Shown here in pieces: positions 10,490 through 22,308 of a stretch of 64,000 nt of DNA (position 1 is the first letter of the stretch; every line of letters starts with the position of its first letter). The DNA lies in contig JAQPZY010001688.1 of the NCBI GenBank assembly GCA_029931535.1, positions 9,928,001 through 9,992,000 on the forward strand, given 5' to 3'. The position numbers were made by a program, and so were the translations under genes. The stretch comes from Margaritifera margaritifera. Taxonomy: Eukaryota > Mollusca > Bivalvia > Unionida > Margaritiferidae. Below the pieces are notes generated by a model. That model searched no databases, was not told the DNA's origin, and worked only from the letters and a program-made list of their open reading frames with translations.

Positions 10490-11421
10490 GGAATTTGGCG
10501 TTCTGTCTTGTGTGTCGCTAATTTTCAACTTCGCCCCCGCCATAGAAGAGGTCGACATAGTGTTAGGCGGTATAGATGAGCGATGATACAAGATAACTGA
10601 GTGATGATATAAGACAGCTGTGTTTGCAAGGATTACGCATTTGGGACAAATGAACGTACAATGCAAGTATATGCATATGATAAATCGAATTGTAAACAAC
10701 AGTAACAGGCTGTGTATTCTACTAGGTCCTAACAATGTTAAGAATAGTTTCAAAAGGTTTGTTAAGCATATAGTTCTCACATTAGGCATCATAAAGAATG
10801 AGACGAAGAAGACAAATGGAAAAAGCAAAGATAAATAATGAATGAAAGAATGAAAGCAAAACAGAAAAGAAAAATAAGGAAAAGAAACAATTATGAGACT
10901 ACTGGTGGCGATGATGATGTTGATAACTATGCTAGTGGTCTTTGCTGAGGCGTGATAGTGTTTTTCTGTAGGTAATAATACATGAAGCAAAGTTGTGTTA
11001 CTTTTTGACACAGAGAGGAAGATTGTGGGTGAATTATTTTCATGGTAGATTGGATACAGATCGTGTAAATCATGCGTTTTCTATTGGTTAAAATTCTCTG
11101 TTATTCTTTGAGAAGAAAATAATTTTAAAAAATTGAAAAAAAACCCGCTTTTAATCGAATAATATACAAGAGAATCTACAGCTATGTTCTACTAAGTTGA
11201 ATTTTTGTATTAATTTCGATTTGAAAATTAATGTGGTCTGGATGACAATTATAATGGTAGAAGAAAGGGCAATTATGTTTGTGGCTGGAAAGAACGTTAT
11301 GTATGTGAAGTAATAGTTAAATCTGAAATAACAGACTTCTTGCAAACAGTTCATCTACGAATCACCTACCACAAAAAACTTGTGAGCAAGGCAATCCGTA
11401 AACTATATAAATTCACTATGC
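10490..11421. other. Intergenic, no gene recognised
   Basis: AT-rich. The long minus-strand open frame around 10475-11011 is low-complexity and hydrophobic with no motif, so it is not called. Confidence 0.5.
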
Positions 11422-11434
11422 TGAATCGGATGAG
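11422..11434. repeat. SINE target site duplication (left)
   Basis: TGAATCGGATGAG here matches TGAGTCGGATGAG at 11691-11703 with one mismatch. Confidence 0.8.
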
Positions 11435-11690
11435 GTTGCCCCGGGTGGCCGAGTGGTGTAAGGTGCTTGCCTTTACAGATCACTGACATCTCACCTCTGT
11501 CCTCGTGGGTTCGAGACTCGGGTTCGGCCAACTTGGGTATGTAAGAAAGCTTGCCAGTAGTTTCCCGTGGGTCGGTGGTTCTTCCCGGGGTTTTCTCGGG
11601 TTCTTCCTCCACCAAATATACTGGCCGCCATGTATAGAATATCAAAAATGCTGAAAAATGGCGTTAAACCCATAACAACCAACTAACAAA
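11435..11690 (+). mobile_element. tRNA-derived SINE
   Basis: A tRNA-like head carries a polymerase III A box (TGGCCGAGTGG, 11446-11456) and B box (GGTTCGAGACT, 11508-11518). Their wide spacing and GGCCGAGTGG resemble class II (Leu/Ser-like) tRNAs. The body at 11540-11660 has TTCTTCCTCCACCAAAT, CTGGCCGCCATG and GGCGTTAAACCC, a layout familiar from molluscan SINEs of the MetaSINE/RUDI type. The tail is a CAACCAACTAACAAA run. It is flanked by 13-bp duplications with one mismatch, showing LINE-mediated insertion. The exact family name needs a repeat-library match. Confidence 0.88.
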
Positions 11691-11703
11691 TGAGTCGGAT
11701 GAG
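11691..11703. repeat. SINE target site duplication (right)
   Basis: TGAGTCGGATGAG, pairing with 11422-11434. Confidence 0.8.
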
Positions 11704-12840
11704 AGCCTCTAGTTAAGTATCACAACCTCACATGCATAATGTAGATGCCATGCCGACATTACTTGAATACGTTATTTATCAAACACTCCTTCCCTGGTAT
11801 TATACAGCTGTCAAATTAGATACATATGGGAGGACATACAAACGAATGGCTATTTTAGAAAAAAACAAAAAACAAAAAAAACAACATGAATATATCATAT
11901 CGCGCGAATTCTTATGGATAGTCCTAATGTGTAGCAGATATATATTTAATATTTTTCATGCAATAGATACGTATTTCTTGATAAGACCCCATCTAGAGGT
12001 TGCTTTCTTTTCTTCCAATAATCTATAAACTTTTATTGTGGTGTGATCTCTGACCCTGCTTCGAATTTGCCTTAAACTGCATGAATAACTATATTTTTTT
12101 AACTGTATGCTGCAATTAAGAACTATGTTGTACTCACTAAATACACCTCTTGATGCCCCCTTATGCAGGTATTATGATTCCCGCCCTACAAGGAAGACCA
12201 GATTTTCACCTTAGAAAGATAAACATCTGCCATTGCTTGAATACCGAGTATCAAAAACGAAAGGACAGTCCTTGGCCTGAATTAACCTGAAAATATCAGT
12301 CAAGTATACTCACATGCGAACCGAGTAAACATGTATTTTAATGTATGTATCTACTGGGGTGTGGCATGATCAGGGTTTCATTTTTCATGCGAAACAATCA
12401 AAGCAAGAAATACCTTCTATCAAATTTCCTTCAACATGGGCTTTGATTCATATGAAAGTCTCACGAAACGTTGTTATTAACCTAATCTCGATTTAAAATC
12501 CAAGTCACGAAATTCATTTGTACCATCATGCTACCTTTAAAAGTAACATTTAAATGTATTATCCTGTAGTTAGCATGGGTAAACAAAACACAAGCTTTGT
12601 AATTATATATCTAGAGTGTAGATTCAAATCACATGAGGCTCTGATAGGGCTTTAATTTACTTTTTGTAAGTATAGACTATACCATTAAACCTGCAGAAAC
12701 ATTGCAATGAAAAGATCGGCATTGAAAGGCAGGAACATTAACACATCTGAAAAATTTAAGTGAAACAAGCGATGTACCGTATATTAATTTCTCACAATTC
12801 TCACTCAGCTTATACTAGTATACTAGACAAGGTCGTGGCT
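11704..12840. other. Intergenic, no gene recognised
   Basis: AT-rich, no repeats of note and no frame with a recognisable motif until the polymerase fragment. Confidence 0.5.
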
Positions 12841-12844
12841 GCAG

Positions 12845-13062
12845 TTGCAACAGACGGTATGCAGAGAGGACAACGAGAAGCATTCTACATTTGGTACCAA
12901 ACTCACTCTTCAGACCCGTTTGACTTTCAAGAAGAAATGTTGAAATAGTGCCGATCCTGTGTGGACATTTTATGACGATGTTGTGGAAAATTTCAAGAAT
13001 TATTTCTCGATCACGGAGGTATCGATCCTTTGAAGGAAGCTTGTACCATCACTAAAGTCTGC
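12845..13062 (+). pseudogene. Fragment of protein-primed family B DNA polymerase (Polinton/virus type)
   Basis: A single plus-strand frame reads REAFYIWYQTHSSD, then FDFQEEML, then a stop, CRSCVDIL, a second stop, GKFQELFLDHGGIDPLKE and TITKVC. This matches the segment between the exonuclease and polymerase regions of Polinton- and linear-DNA-virus-type PolB, which normally reads as a YCRSDVDIL-like motif followed by a LRRGC-type motif. The first stop replaces an expected Tyr and the second an expected Arg (CGA to TGA). Only about 70 residues survive. It ends where the BIR-bearing sequence begins. The similarity is recognised from memory of the family, not from a search. Confidence 0.65.
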
Positions 13063-13069
13063 CGATACC

Positions 13070-13590
13070 GTTCGTGTGCTTTACCGCTCTACTAACGAAA
13101 GCTATGCAGCAGTAGGACCTTTCTGCTTTACTGGTAAAAGTGAATCCGAGCGTGTACCTATCTACGGATCTCACCCATGCACTCGCAAACCACTCTGGAT
13201 ACCATTAGCTCATCGAGATGTACCAATCAAAGAAGAATACACGTTTCCTGTGGCGTTGCCTGGTGATTGTGACTTTGAAAGTCGACTCAAATCGTTCAAA
13301 CAATGACCTAAGACCTGAATGGAATGTCCATTACCAAAACTTTAGCCATAACGAGGAGACCAAGTACAGTGTTTCAGTTGTGATGTGAAGATCCACCAAA
13401 TGGGAGTATAAAGACTCATCTTTTCTGGAACATGCCAGATGGTCTCTTTGTTGTCACTACCTTCCTTTGGTGGGGCATGATTATTATCCTCATTGATACT
13501 TTAGAAGAGAACATTCGCAGTTTATCTCCTGAGGAACGAGAACACATTTACAAAGAGCTTGTACAGATTCAAGTGAAATGCAACTAATAA
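13070..13590 (+). pseudogene. Decayed BIR-domain (IAP-like) sequence
   Basis: A frame open from about 13076 ends at 13306 with FESRLKSFKQ and a TGA where BIR domains have Trp. Further on, GDQVQCFSC (13355-13381) provides the CxxC zinc ligands. After a +1 shift near 13400 come WEYKDSSFLEHARW (His ligand 13431-13433) and the final Cys at 13452-13454. The ligand spacing is C-x2-C-x16-H-x6-C, exactly that of baculoviral IAP repeats. The upstream 13076-13260 part has no known domain. BIR proteins block caspases or signal through ubiquitin; no RING was found here. Stops and a frameshift make it a pseudogene. Its contact with a polymerase fragment suggests it was carried by a mobile or viral element. 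Confidence 0.7.
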
Positions 13591-13599
13591 TTCCACTCT

Positions 13600-14042
13600 T
13601 TACGACATAGACGTTGTAACAAGTGGGGTCTTGTTTAGATATCATGGCTGATGTTAACATAGCGAAACCACCAGAGCTGTTACTTGGGATACATCAGCTT
13701 TATACGTTGAGTATCTTGCCAAAGTTGTGTATCGATAACGATCTTCCGCCAAAATTAATAATTTGCCCAACATACAGATCTTCAATAAGACGCCACTGTA
13801 TATCTTCAGATAACGTTAAGTCTAAGTCGTTGGGTCGTAGAAAAAAAAATATTTCTCATCTATTTTTCAAAATTAAAATATTTTTAATTTTTTATATCTA
13901 TATAATTAATGTGTAATTTGATATTCACATGACTCGAATTCAGATGAATCTTATTGGAATAAAGCGTCATCTCGCACTTGCGACTCAATATCTGCTGTTT
14001 TACGAAGTTGTACTCACTTTGACAAACTGTTCGAGAATCAAT

Positions 14043-14048
<6 letters not shown>
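13600..14048. other. No gene recognised
   Basis: AT-rich. An open frame at 13623-13916 has no recognisable motif and ends in low-complexity sequence. Confidence 0.45.

Positions 14049-14049
<1 letters not shown>

Positions 14050-14113
<64 letters not shown>
14050..14113. repeat. (TA)n microsatellite
   Basis: Uninterrupted alternating TA of about 64 bp. Confidence 0.95.
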
Positions 14114-14115
<2 letters not shown>

Positions 14116-15167
14116 GATATGACTTTAAATTGTTGTTCACTTTACATTGAACCGCTTTCACGTACGCAGTTGTGAATTCCTTAGAGAATGTTTTTAAAAT
14201 GATATTTCCTTCGTAATTAAATAAATCATTTTAAATCAGAACAATCTTATATTCCTTTCTTTTTCTTTTATCTCATTTACTATATGATTCCGTGCTTGAC
14301 AGAAGGCGTCATCAGTGGCACTTAGCTCTTACCAGCTATGGTTGTGCTGTGTTACAAATTTGTCGTATTGCTTGATATGAGGGTTATACGGGTGCATACC
14401 ACCTGTCTGGGTTAAACATATGGCTGATATTGTTTATTTTCCATGCAATGTTAGCCTTCGGCTCGGAGTATATGAAAATCAGGCAGGTATAATGCACCCC
14501 ATCACCAGCCTATCAACCTAAACAACTTATAATATATTATTTTATTTATTTGCCCATGGAACACAAAAACATACACACGTGTATTTATTTCTCTTAATAT
14601 CGTTACGTTCAGTAGCTTTGTGTCTGAGAAACGTGTGACACTTACATTAACATTATATTGATAATATTGCCTATTGTAAACTACGAAAGATATGGATTTA
14701 TAAATCATCGTTTGCTTATCGGCCTGATCGTCATTTTTATGGCCTCCCTATGTCACGTATCCGACACTTTGTACAATCTAATATTCAGATTTTTTTATTA
14801 TTTCGGTTTCAGACAGTATTTATGTTGTGAGCACACCTTTATCATTTTATTGTCCAGCATAATGAGAAATAGTCCCAGCAGGGCTCACATGAATAGACCA
14901 AATGTTGGTAGGAGAAATGCAACAGAAGTTTAAGAAAACAAAAACCTGCGAAACGAAGAAATAATTTGCATTATCGGCTCTTAAAATACTGGAGAAGCTC
15001 ATTAAGAGCGCTGATAGCAACGAAAGCTGGGTGCATAACAAAAAAGGTAATAACCGTTACTTCTATCAACTGGTTATTGTCGTCTTGGAGAAATATTACG
15101 TCAGATGTAAACCACATCTGGTATACAATAAAGGTAGCTTGTTTGTTGACCAATGGTAGCATATGAG

Positions 15168-15168
<1 letters not shown>
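14114..15168. other. Intergenic, no gene recognised
   Basis: Several short frames on both strands, none with conserved motifs. Confidence 0.45.
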
Positions 15169-15169
<1 letters not shown>

Positions 15170-15213
<44 letters not shown>

Positions 15214-15260
15214 GTGTGTATGTGTGTGTGAGTGTGCGTGCGTGTATGTGTGTGTGTGTT
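15170..15260. repeat. (TA)n followed by (TG)n-rich microsatellite
   Basis: TA alternation at 15170-15211, then imperfect TG/TGTA/TGCG alternation to about 15260. Confidence 0.92.
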
Positions 15261-16030
15261 TTAAGAGTATTTTTATCTAAATTATGTGCTAGGCCATAGT
15301 AACAACATCACCGTAACTTTGAAAATTTGTGGGTACGGTTCATTAGTCATATGGTTCTGGTAATCGGAACACATCGTAACGTTTTCCGTGTTCAGATTGG
15401 ATCTGGGAGAGGACAGGTTCTTGCGAGGATTGTTTCTCATTAAGGCAAGCCGCTGGATTCTAATCCAATGGCAAACCTGCGATTATCTTTTCAAAACATG
15501 CTGGTCTGTTTCTCAGGAAGCTGACTATAAGCATATGTCATTCTTTCATGCATGACCACAGGAAGTTTAACCTCGAAGTTGGCCTAACCCTTGCTCACTA
15601 CCTTCAAGACGTGATGTTATGATATTTGGCATTATTTCTAAGAACGGTTAACTATGTAACAACGATGATGATAAAAAACATTTTAAAATTTACCATAGTC
15701 CCGTAAACATACACACGGTTTTAACAGTGATATAGACATGGAAAACATGATGTCGCCGAAAGGTTGCAACGTCAATATATATTAAAACTGAAAAATCAAA
15801 CAAATCCTTTCAAATAAACTTGGTTTTAAAGTAAATTTAAATCATATTACTATCACATGATTGCTTATGTAACAGCTAATACATTTAGCTAATAACAGAA
15901 ATTGTTAGGAATATTGCTTTGCTTTTGAATGACACTAAGGTGAACGAGGCAGATAGAACACCATATTGAGAGTGAAATAAAGAAAACAGTAAGTGGATAT
16001 TTTATCACTGTGCTCACAGTGTGTTTGTTT
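15261..16030. other. Intergenic, no gene recognised
   Basis: No repeats or frames of note. Confidence 0.45.
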
Positions 16031-16031
16031 A

Positions 16032-16312
16032 CACATCAACATTGTGAGGTCTTATGGTATGACTTGTGTACACACCAACGTTGAGATGACTTTAGTAAAT
16101 AGTAGGTATGTATTCTCTCATTTATAAAGAAATTATCGTAAAATCTTAGAAAAATAAGAAATGCATAATGTCAGATGTCATCCTAATGTTGGTATGTAAA
16201 CATGAGGTTTTCCTCCTAGTGTAGGTAATGTATACACCAGTAAATTATTAAGGCCTCTCAAAGCTGATGTGTACACAAGTCATATGATAGGACCTCTCAA
16301 CGTCGATGGGTA
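16032..16312. repeat. Imperfect inverted repeat, arms about 50 bp
   Basis: The arm at about 16036-16090 (core TATGACTTGTGTACACA) is matched in reverse complement by the arm at about 16255-16308 (core TGTGTACACAAGTCATA). There are roughly ten mismatches over 52 bp and an AT-rich spacer of about 165 bp. It could be a foldback element or an old MITE. No target duplication was identified. Confidence 0.7.
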
Positions 16313-17765
16313 CTTATGTCATCGAAAACCTTTTTATGCTTTTGCGTCAGCAAGCTATATTTGATATAAATGAGAAGAGAGGATTAAAAATCAGTGCTAT
16401 TGAGATAGATCCTTTGACAATGCAAGTTTTTTTGTTATCTCATTTCAAGACGCACTAAAATCATATGATGATTTCTGTTTTTGAACTTTAAACTCTGAAG
16501 TTAATGATCAAAGTGAACGTAAGTTCTAGAACAAGTAATTTTCTTTCCGTAATACTTGTCCAGCAATTATAATAATGTCTACAAAATCAGCACCTCGAAT
16601 ATATGTACTATTTTGGGGTATCGGATACCTTTTAAACATAAGCGCGAAGTTACGATTTTTGACATAATAGGTACATGTTGTAATATTGCAGATAGTGTTT
16701 AAATCGTGTTCAGAAATCTTGAGAAATGTTTCAGAACCCGTGTTGACATATGCAAGGTCGACTGAAATAATTTAGGTGTAAATCAGGACGCGGTGTAACT
16801 TAAGAAGACAAATTTACCAAGTATGGCGTTTAATGTGACGAACCTTTTTGGGTTAAGTTACGAAATATTTTCTATTTATATAAACATAAGAACTATGGTT
16901 CATTTAACATTTCGTTACATAGATTTTATTAAAATTTTACGTTTTTCATTGCCTTATCAAGTTTTGATCAAAATATGCAATTACTAACTGAACCGATAAA
17001 AGGTCTTATTTAAAACCGAAACTGAACATAGTCTAGAATGCATATTTATGAGCTCAATTTCACAGTCAACGATTTCCTTTAATGCATTTCCTTCTTTTAC
17101 TCTACCCCGTTTGAAAAACATATCTCCAAATGTATTTAATCCTTATTTCACATATTATTTGTGTCTATTACAGATCTTGTTATACGTGCATACATTTTAA
17201 ATTATTATCTGTTCCGAATGCCTACGTTAGTAAACACTCGTAAGAATAGGCAAAATACGAGCATATATAGAAGGGTGATTCTCCGAGTTGCCTGTAATAT
17301 GAAAATCTTCAAATTTACATCCGTTTGAAATTAATCATACTGAAGATACACAGAGGTTTGTGCAAGAGAGAGAGAGAGAGGGGGGGGGGGGACATAACTA
17401 TGGGCTTGGGTTCTTAGGTGGGCGACAAATTAGAACTTTCTAAAATGTTTCACATAGATTGTCAGTTTTCTTTCCAAGAAAGACAAAAAATATTTCAGAT
17501 TCTAAAACCTATTAAAATTTGATATATTTACATAACCCGTCCAATGCATATTTATGAGCTCAATTTCAGCTTTTTAATTACCAGTTCATTTTAAACTTCA
17601 GAAAATTTTTCACTTTGCACTACTTTGTAATGAGTATGAGGACGAAGCCACATATTATTGAACTACCTTAAATAATAAGTTTAATCTATTGACGGGGGGG
17701 GGGGGGATCTGTCGCGCACCCGGGTCCCCAAAATGTTGAATAATATATCATTATAACTTTGTGTA
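16313..17765. other. Intergenic; one 26-bp direct repeat pair
   Basis: A 26-bp exact repeat containing GCATATTTATGAGCTCAATT occurs at 17037-17062 and 17543-17568, 506 bp apart. A GA run followed by a G run lies at about 17366-17391, and another G run at about 17694-17706. No gene was recognised. Confidence 0.7.
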
Positions 17766-17917
17766 TGTCTTCTTTGTCTCTAGTGAAATTAGTTATTAAT
17801 ACATACATACAATGTCTTCTTTGTCTCTAGTGAAATTAGTTATTAATACATACATAAATACATACATACATACATACATACATACATACATACATACATA
17901 CATACATACATACATAC
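17766..17917. repeat. 47-bp tandem duplication and (CATA)n microsatellite
   Basis: TGTCTTCTTTGTCTCTAGTG begins at 17766 and again at 17813. It is followed by a CATA tetranucleotide run to 17917. Confidence 0.93.
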
Positions 17918-19622
17918 CCAGTACCTGATGCGGAATCCCCGATATTTAGACCACTCCGCTTATGTAACCACTTTCTTTTAGTCAGGATAATGGTTGTGAC
18001 AGCGAATAATTACTGTATATGATACCACTGGGTGACAAATATTTATTACCTTTGAGCAGCAAGGTGAAGATTAACCTTCTGGATATAAATACTGCAGAAC
18101 TTGTTTCCTTTCCTTATCATATAACATGTACTTATTGTCATGCTGAATAATTTCTCTGCGGGAAGTCTCGAGGCAAAAACTGATATTGATCCTTTCAACG
18201 TGCGCTAGATTAGTAACATTCCGATTAAAGGAATAGTTATATAAGGTAAGAAAGAGAACAATTCAAAACAAAATGTACTTTTCTGAGCGGTTTTTCAAAA
18301 CAAATTTGGCTTACAGATACTATGAATAAAACACCTCACCCTATGTAACGATATCTATCAAGTGTCTAAAAGTAACAAGAGACAAGTGCAAAGTGTTAAA
18401 TTCTAATCAGGTATATACCACACATGTTTACAAAATCAAAACCAGGAAAAGGAATTTCATGAAACTCTGTCTAGAAACAAAAACTAAAGGCACATACGTG
18501 GTCAGAGATAATCAAGTGGCAATCATGTCCCTTTCACGGGTTCACCTCTTCTGGCCGTGAACCACAATTGCAAGGTTTGATAAGCTGACTTTTCACAGGT
18601 CTGTTTTGGAGCATTATATTTTGCACGGCTTTACGCAACGATGTAGATACTAATTTTGAGAGAAATCAACATCTCTTACCAATGATTAGCTTAGGATAGG
18701 ATATTTCAAATTACAACTTCAAATGAAAAACGAGAAAGAGAAATTGATGAATATACACATACATACTTATGAAAAGAAACGACATTACAATTCTGTCAAG
18801 AAAAGGGATGAACCCCCTACTCCCCCCCCACACACAAAACCACTCATTTTCTACGTAAATACTCAGATGAGGAACATTTTCAGTGAATTTCGCATCTGTA
18901 CCTATTCAAGAATGCTGTTATAAACAAAAGATTGATATGTTAACTAAATTTACCTGAATTATAATGTCGTAGTCGCCCAATCAATCCTTTCCCTCCTCTA
19001 TCTTTTATTCTGAGTCTTGTTCTCGGTTGTACCTTGTTGTGCTCTAACCCTCTTATCACAGAAGCTATATATCAAAACCAGAGTACTCCAAATGTGTCTG
19101 GGCCTGCAAATACTTCCTCGCTAGGTTGATAAAACCAGGTACATTTTATTTGTTGATTGATATTGATCAATGTACAAATCAATAAATCTGACACGAAGAA
19201 TACGTCTAAAAATTCATAATATAAAGATGATACGGAGTAGGTCTGGTCCATATTTGCAGTTATTTTACCTGTCGTTGTATCAATCCTTCTTAAATGTACA
19301 AGCTCTCAGCAAGGGATAGTGTTATATAGGTTTACAGAAGTAATAGGTCCACTTTTAAAACATCTTTTTTCACGCAAGTGTTAGAAATTTCTGTAGACGA
19401 GTGCTTTATATGTATATTAGAGATCTAGTAAGAATCTTTGAGTTTATGTTAATAATAGCTTAGATTTCATATAATCATAATTGTCTTGATAAAAGTTCTT
19501 TAAATAAAACCAATTTAAAAGGTACAATCACACTTTACTATAAATGTGCAATACACTATAGGCATATTATATTCTAAACTTCGTCTCATAACAGCAACTA
19601 TATAAATATATTTGTAACGATG

Positions 19623-19624
<2 letters not shown>
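17918..19624. other. Intergenic, no gene recognised
   Basis: AT-rich. A short Lys-rich frame at 18723-18923 has no motif support. Confidence 0.45.

Positions 19625-19625
<1 letters not shown>

Positions 19626-19706
<81 letters not shown>
19626..19706. repeat. (TA)n(TG)n microsatellite
   Basis: TA alternation to about 19675, then TG to 19706. Confidence 0.95.
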
Positions 19707-19707
<1 letters not shown>

Positions 19708-20179
19708 TAATCGTCTATTAATAAAAAGGGGTACCAATGATAGACTCTTCTTTCATCATCGGAAATACTTATGAATAAAATTAAATAGTTTCTCATTGAA
19801 GAGATACATTACCTACATTTAATGTGTGCATAACATTTGTGAACTACAATGTTCCTATCAAGAAACAAAAAGCATGAATATATAAATGTTCATTCTAAAA
19901 TACATTGTCATGCATAAATTTCAGAACAAAATTTCCCGAAAGGGTTGAAAATTCAGAGCATTTATCACCATAAATGCTTCAAAACTAATTTGTATTTTCA
20001 CCTGTTTATGGAAAACAGGTGGATATACCCAGAAGTCACGACGATATGAACCCAGGGTGTGTGTTCAAAATACAAAAGCGATGATATAGCTCATCATTTA
20101 ATTTTAATATAACTTTATGAATATTTTCCATATTGTTTTTATACTTTCTCCATATTTTCCATGTTATTAAGAGTGGACC

Positions 20180-20395
20180 AGTATTCGGGACTTCCACAGT
20201 GTCTCCACATAGAGGATAATTATTACTCATGTGAGATGATGACCTTGCTCATGTGCCCTTAATATTCTCAACTTTATATCTGGGACTTCTCTAGTGTTCC
20301 CACATTGAGAAGACTTATTCCTTATGTGATATACTAGTATATAATGATCTTGCTCATATACCCTGGATATTCTCAAATGTATATTCTAGGTTAAT
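20180..20395. repeat. Degenerate tandem duplication, about 118 bp unit
   Basis: GGGACTTCCACAGTGT...CTTGCTCATGTGCCC and GGGACTTCTCTAGTGT...CTTGCTCATATACCC mark two diverged copies. The flanking 19707-20180 and 20396-20680 hold no recognised gene. Confidence 0.7.
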
Positions 20396-20689
20396 AGTCA
20401 CTTATATACCGGCTGTTTATTAAAGTCCTGGATAGATATGCACACAACAAATATAGGACGTTAAATATCAACTTAAACCTAAGTGGCTAAAAACTGATAT
20501 AAATGAAGCAAAACATCTAAGTGATAAATTCCATAAAAAGAAGTATCATACATCACGCATTGGGTTACCTCCCTTTGGAACGATAACATCACTGCCAAAA
20601 CGATGTACATTTGGTGGTAAAATGCCACCTGGAGAAAACCATACGCTTTGATAAATATTACATTCTTTGCAGTCTTTTCTCTTCCATGA

Positions 20690-20817
20690 TTTTAGTGCAA
20701 AATGTAAAGATTTTACCTAGTACACAGGAGGAAAATATCAGGAATTCCTTACTTGCAGACATGGAGCACAGGGCTGACGACCTTACTTACAAGGTAGCAT
20801 TTTTCCCACAGTTTTAG
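20690..20817 (+). pseudogene. Relic exon resembling the ErbB/EGFR post-kinase segment
   Basis: An open frame reads KILPSTQEE, SLLADMEHRADDL and FFPQF. In ErbB receptors the exon after the kinase C-lobe begins with Gly-Asp and runs to a Leu-Pro-Ser motif, an acidic Leu/Asp segment and an AEEYL-Pro-Gln motif. The fit is partial, but the order of landmarks is the same. An AG follows a pyrimidine-rich stretch just upstream. It lies directly before the relic of the exon that should precede it (20818-20917), so the order is swapped. Tentative. Confidence 0.4.
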
Positions 20818-20917
20818 GCTGAATGTTTGATCCTAACAACCGTCCATCGTTCAGAGAATAAGCAGAGGAATTCACCAAGATGGCAAGAGATCCTGGCAGA
20901 TATGTTGTAATTCAGGT
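20812..20917 (+). pseudogene. Relic ErbB/EGFR-type kinase C-lobe exon
   Basis: The plus frame reads MFDPNNRPSFRE, a stop, then AEEFTKMARDPGRYVVIQ, followed directly by a GT (20918). This is the last part of the tyrosine kinase domain of ErbB receptors. The Arg-Pro-x-Phe-Arg-Glu and MARDPxRYxVIQ motifs are diagnostic, and the exon boundary falls at the conserved Gln/Gly position. TGA stands at the family's Trp before Met, and TAA at a Leu position. The stops show it is no longer coding. No neighbouring kinase exons were found. Confidence 0.72.
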
Positions 20918-21379
20918 AGGCATACAAATTAATTTCATCTGGTTGTAGGTTGTCTTGTTTGAATCAGTTAGCATTTCAGAATTGTTTTTGTTCCCATATT
21001 CTCCAAACTCTTGCTAGAATGAAACTGGAGCTAATGAATTAAAGTTTTAACAGTCTGCAACTTAACTTAATATAACATTAAAACTTATAAGTTTTCAATG
21101 TGTTCCTTGAATAGAAAATTTAGGATTCATCAGCTACACAGGTCATTGTTGGATGTGATGTCGACATTGCTGTTTTCTCTTCTTAACCAAGACTTAAAAA
21201 CCTGGAAAAGAGTTAAAAGGAATTGAACAAAACAACCTCCACAATAAACTCCAGATAAATGAGCATGACTGGAGAGTAAAATGTCATCATCCACTCAGAG
21301 TACAGCCACACCATATATGAGTAAAGATAGCTTCTGAACAGAGCAAAAATGTTCAGGTGCAACAAATTTAAGTTTTCAA

Positions 21380-21735
21380 AATAATGACTCAGAATAGGGA
21401 TCTAGACACACGTAAACTTTTTCATTGACTCTGACAAGGGAGCAAGACATGAGTAAAGGTTTTCACTGACTCAGATTAGGGTGCTAAATCCAATTACAAA
21501 GTTTACTTGGATAAGAGAACAAGGCACAAAAGTAAAAGATTTCATTGACTCTGGGAGAAAGACACACAATTTACAAGTTTTCACCGACTCAGAAAAGGGA
21601 ACAAGACAAACTTTTCATTAAGTTAGAGTAGGGAGCAAAACCCAAATACAAATTTCATTTACAAGTATCAGTTTTCATTTACTTGGAATAAGGAGCAATA
21701 AATGAGTAAAATGGTTTCCTTTTACTTAGGATTGA
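21380..21735. repeat. Degenerate tandem repeat, about 50-60 bp
   Basis: Repeated landmarks are TTTTCA(T/C)TGACTC(T/A)G, (A)GGGAGCAAGAC and GAGTAAA. About six diverged copies. Not coding. Confidence 0.7.
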
Positions 21736-21810
21736 AATTCACGGCTTGGAAGAAAAGAGTTGTCATTTCTATGTAGTCAGATACCATATTTAAAGTGTAT
21801 AACACGCCTA

Positions 21811-21950
21811 CATGGGTTATTATGGGACAGAAGATCTGGGACTGGGCTGTTCACACTGTAGTGCAGGTCAAACATAGGTTATTATAGGATAGCAGATCTG
21901 GACAAGGCTGTTCACATTTTAGTGCAGGTTAAACATGGGTTTTTATGGAG
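21811..21950. repeat. Tandem repeat, 61-62 bp, 2.3 copies
   Basis: Units begin at 21811, 21873 and 21934 with CATGGGTTATTATGG-like sequence and contain CTGTTCACA...TAGTGCAGGT. Confidence 0.85.
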
Positions 21951-22275
21951 ATACAACTCAGTCTGTGTTAAATGTGTAAAGCATATGGAATCAACAGAAA
22001 ACAAAGTTCAGTCAATGTTAATGCTATGTCTGAAAACTCAAATTTTGGACTCGAGTGTGAATATTGTTGTTACAGGTTGCAATTTATGACAAGTTTTATG
22101 CAATGAGGCAATAAAGGAAAGATACAGCTTGTAATTAACGCCATTAACAAGAACATAATTGTAGACTATACTTTGTTGGAGACTTGTTAGCATTTATATA
22201 GTTAAAGTTAATGTCCCAAACAAATGACTCACTTCATGTGACATTTAACGTATCTGTACAAACCAAATGTGTTAC

Positions 22276-22308
22276 CGTGTGTGTGTGTGTGTGTGTTTGT
22301 GTGTGTGG
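22276..22308. repeat. (TG)n microsatellite
   Basis: Short, slightly interrupted TG run. Confidence 0.9.

Noticed and set aside
10475..11011. 178-codon minus-strand ORF
   Set aside because: Hydrophobic low-complexity text without any motif, overlapping a microsatellite edge. Likely chance in AT-rich DNA.
11435..11530. Functional tRNA-Leu or tRNA-Ser gene
   Set aside because: A and B boxes are present, but the sequence continues into a SINE body with target duplications and does not close as a standard cloverleaf.
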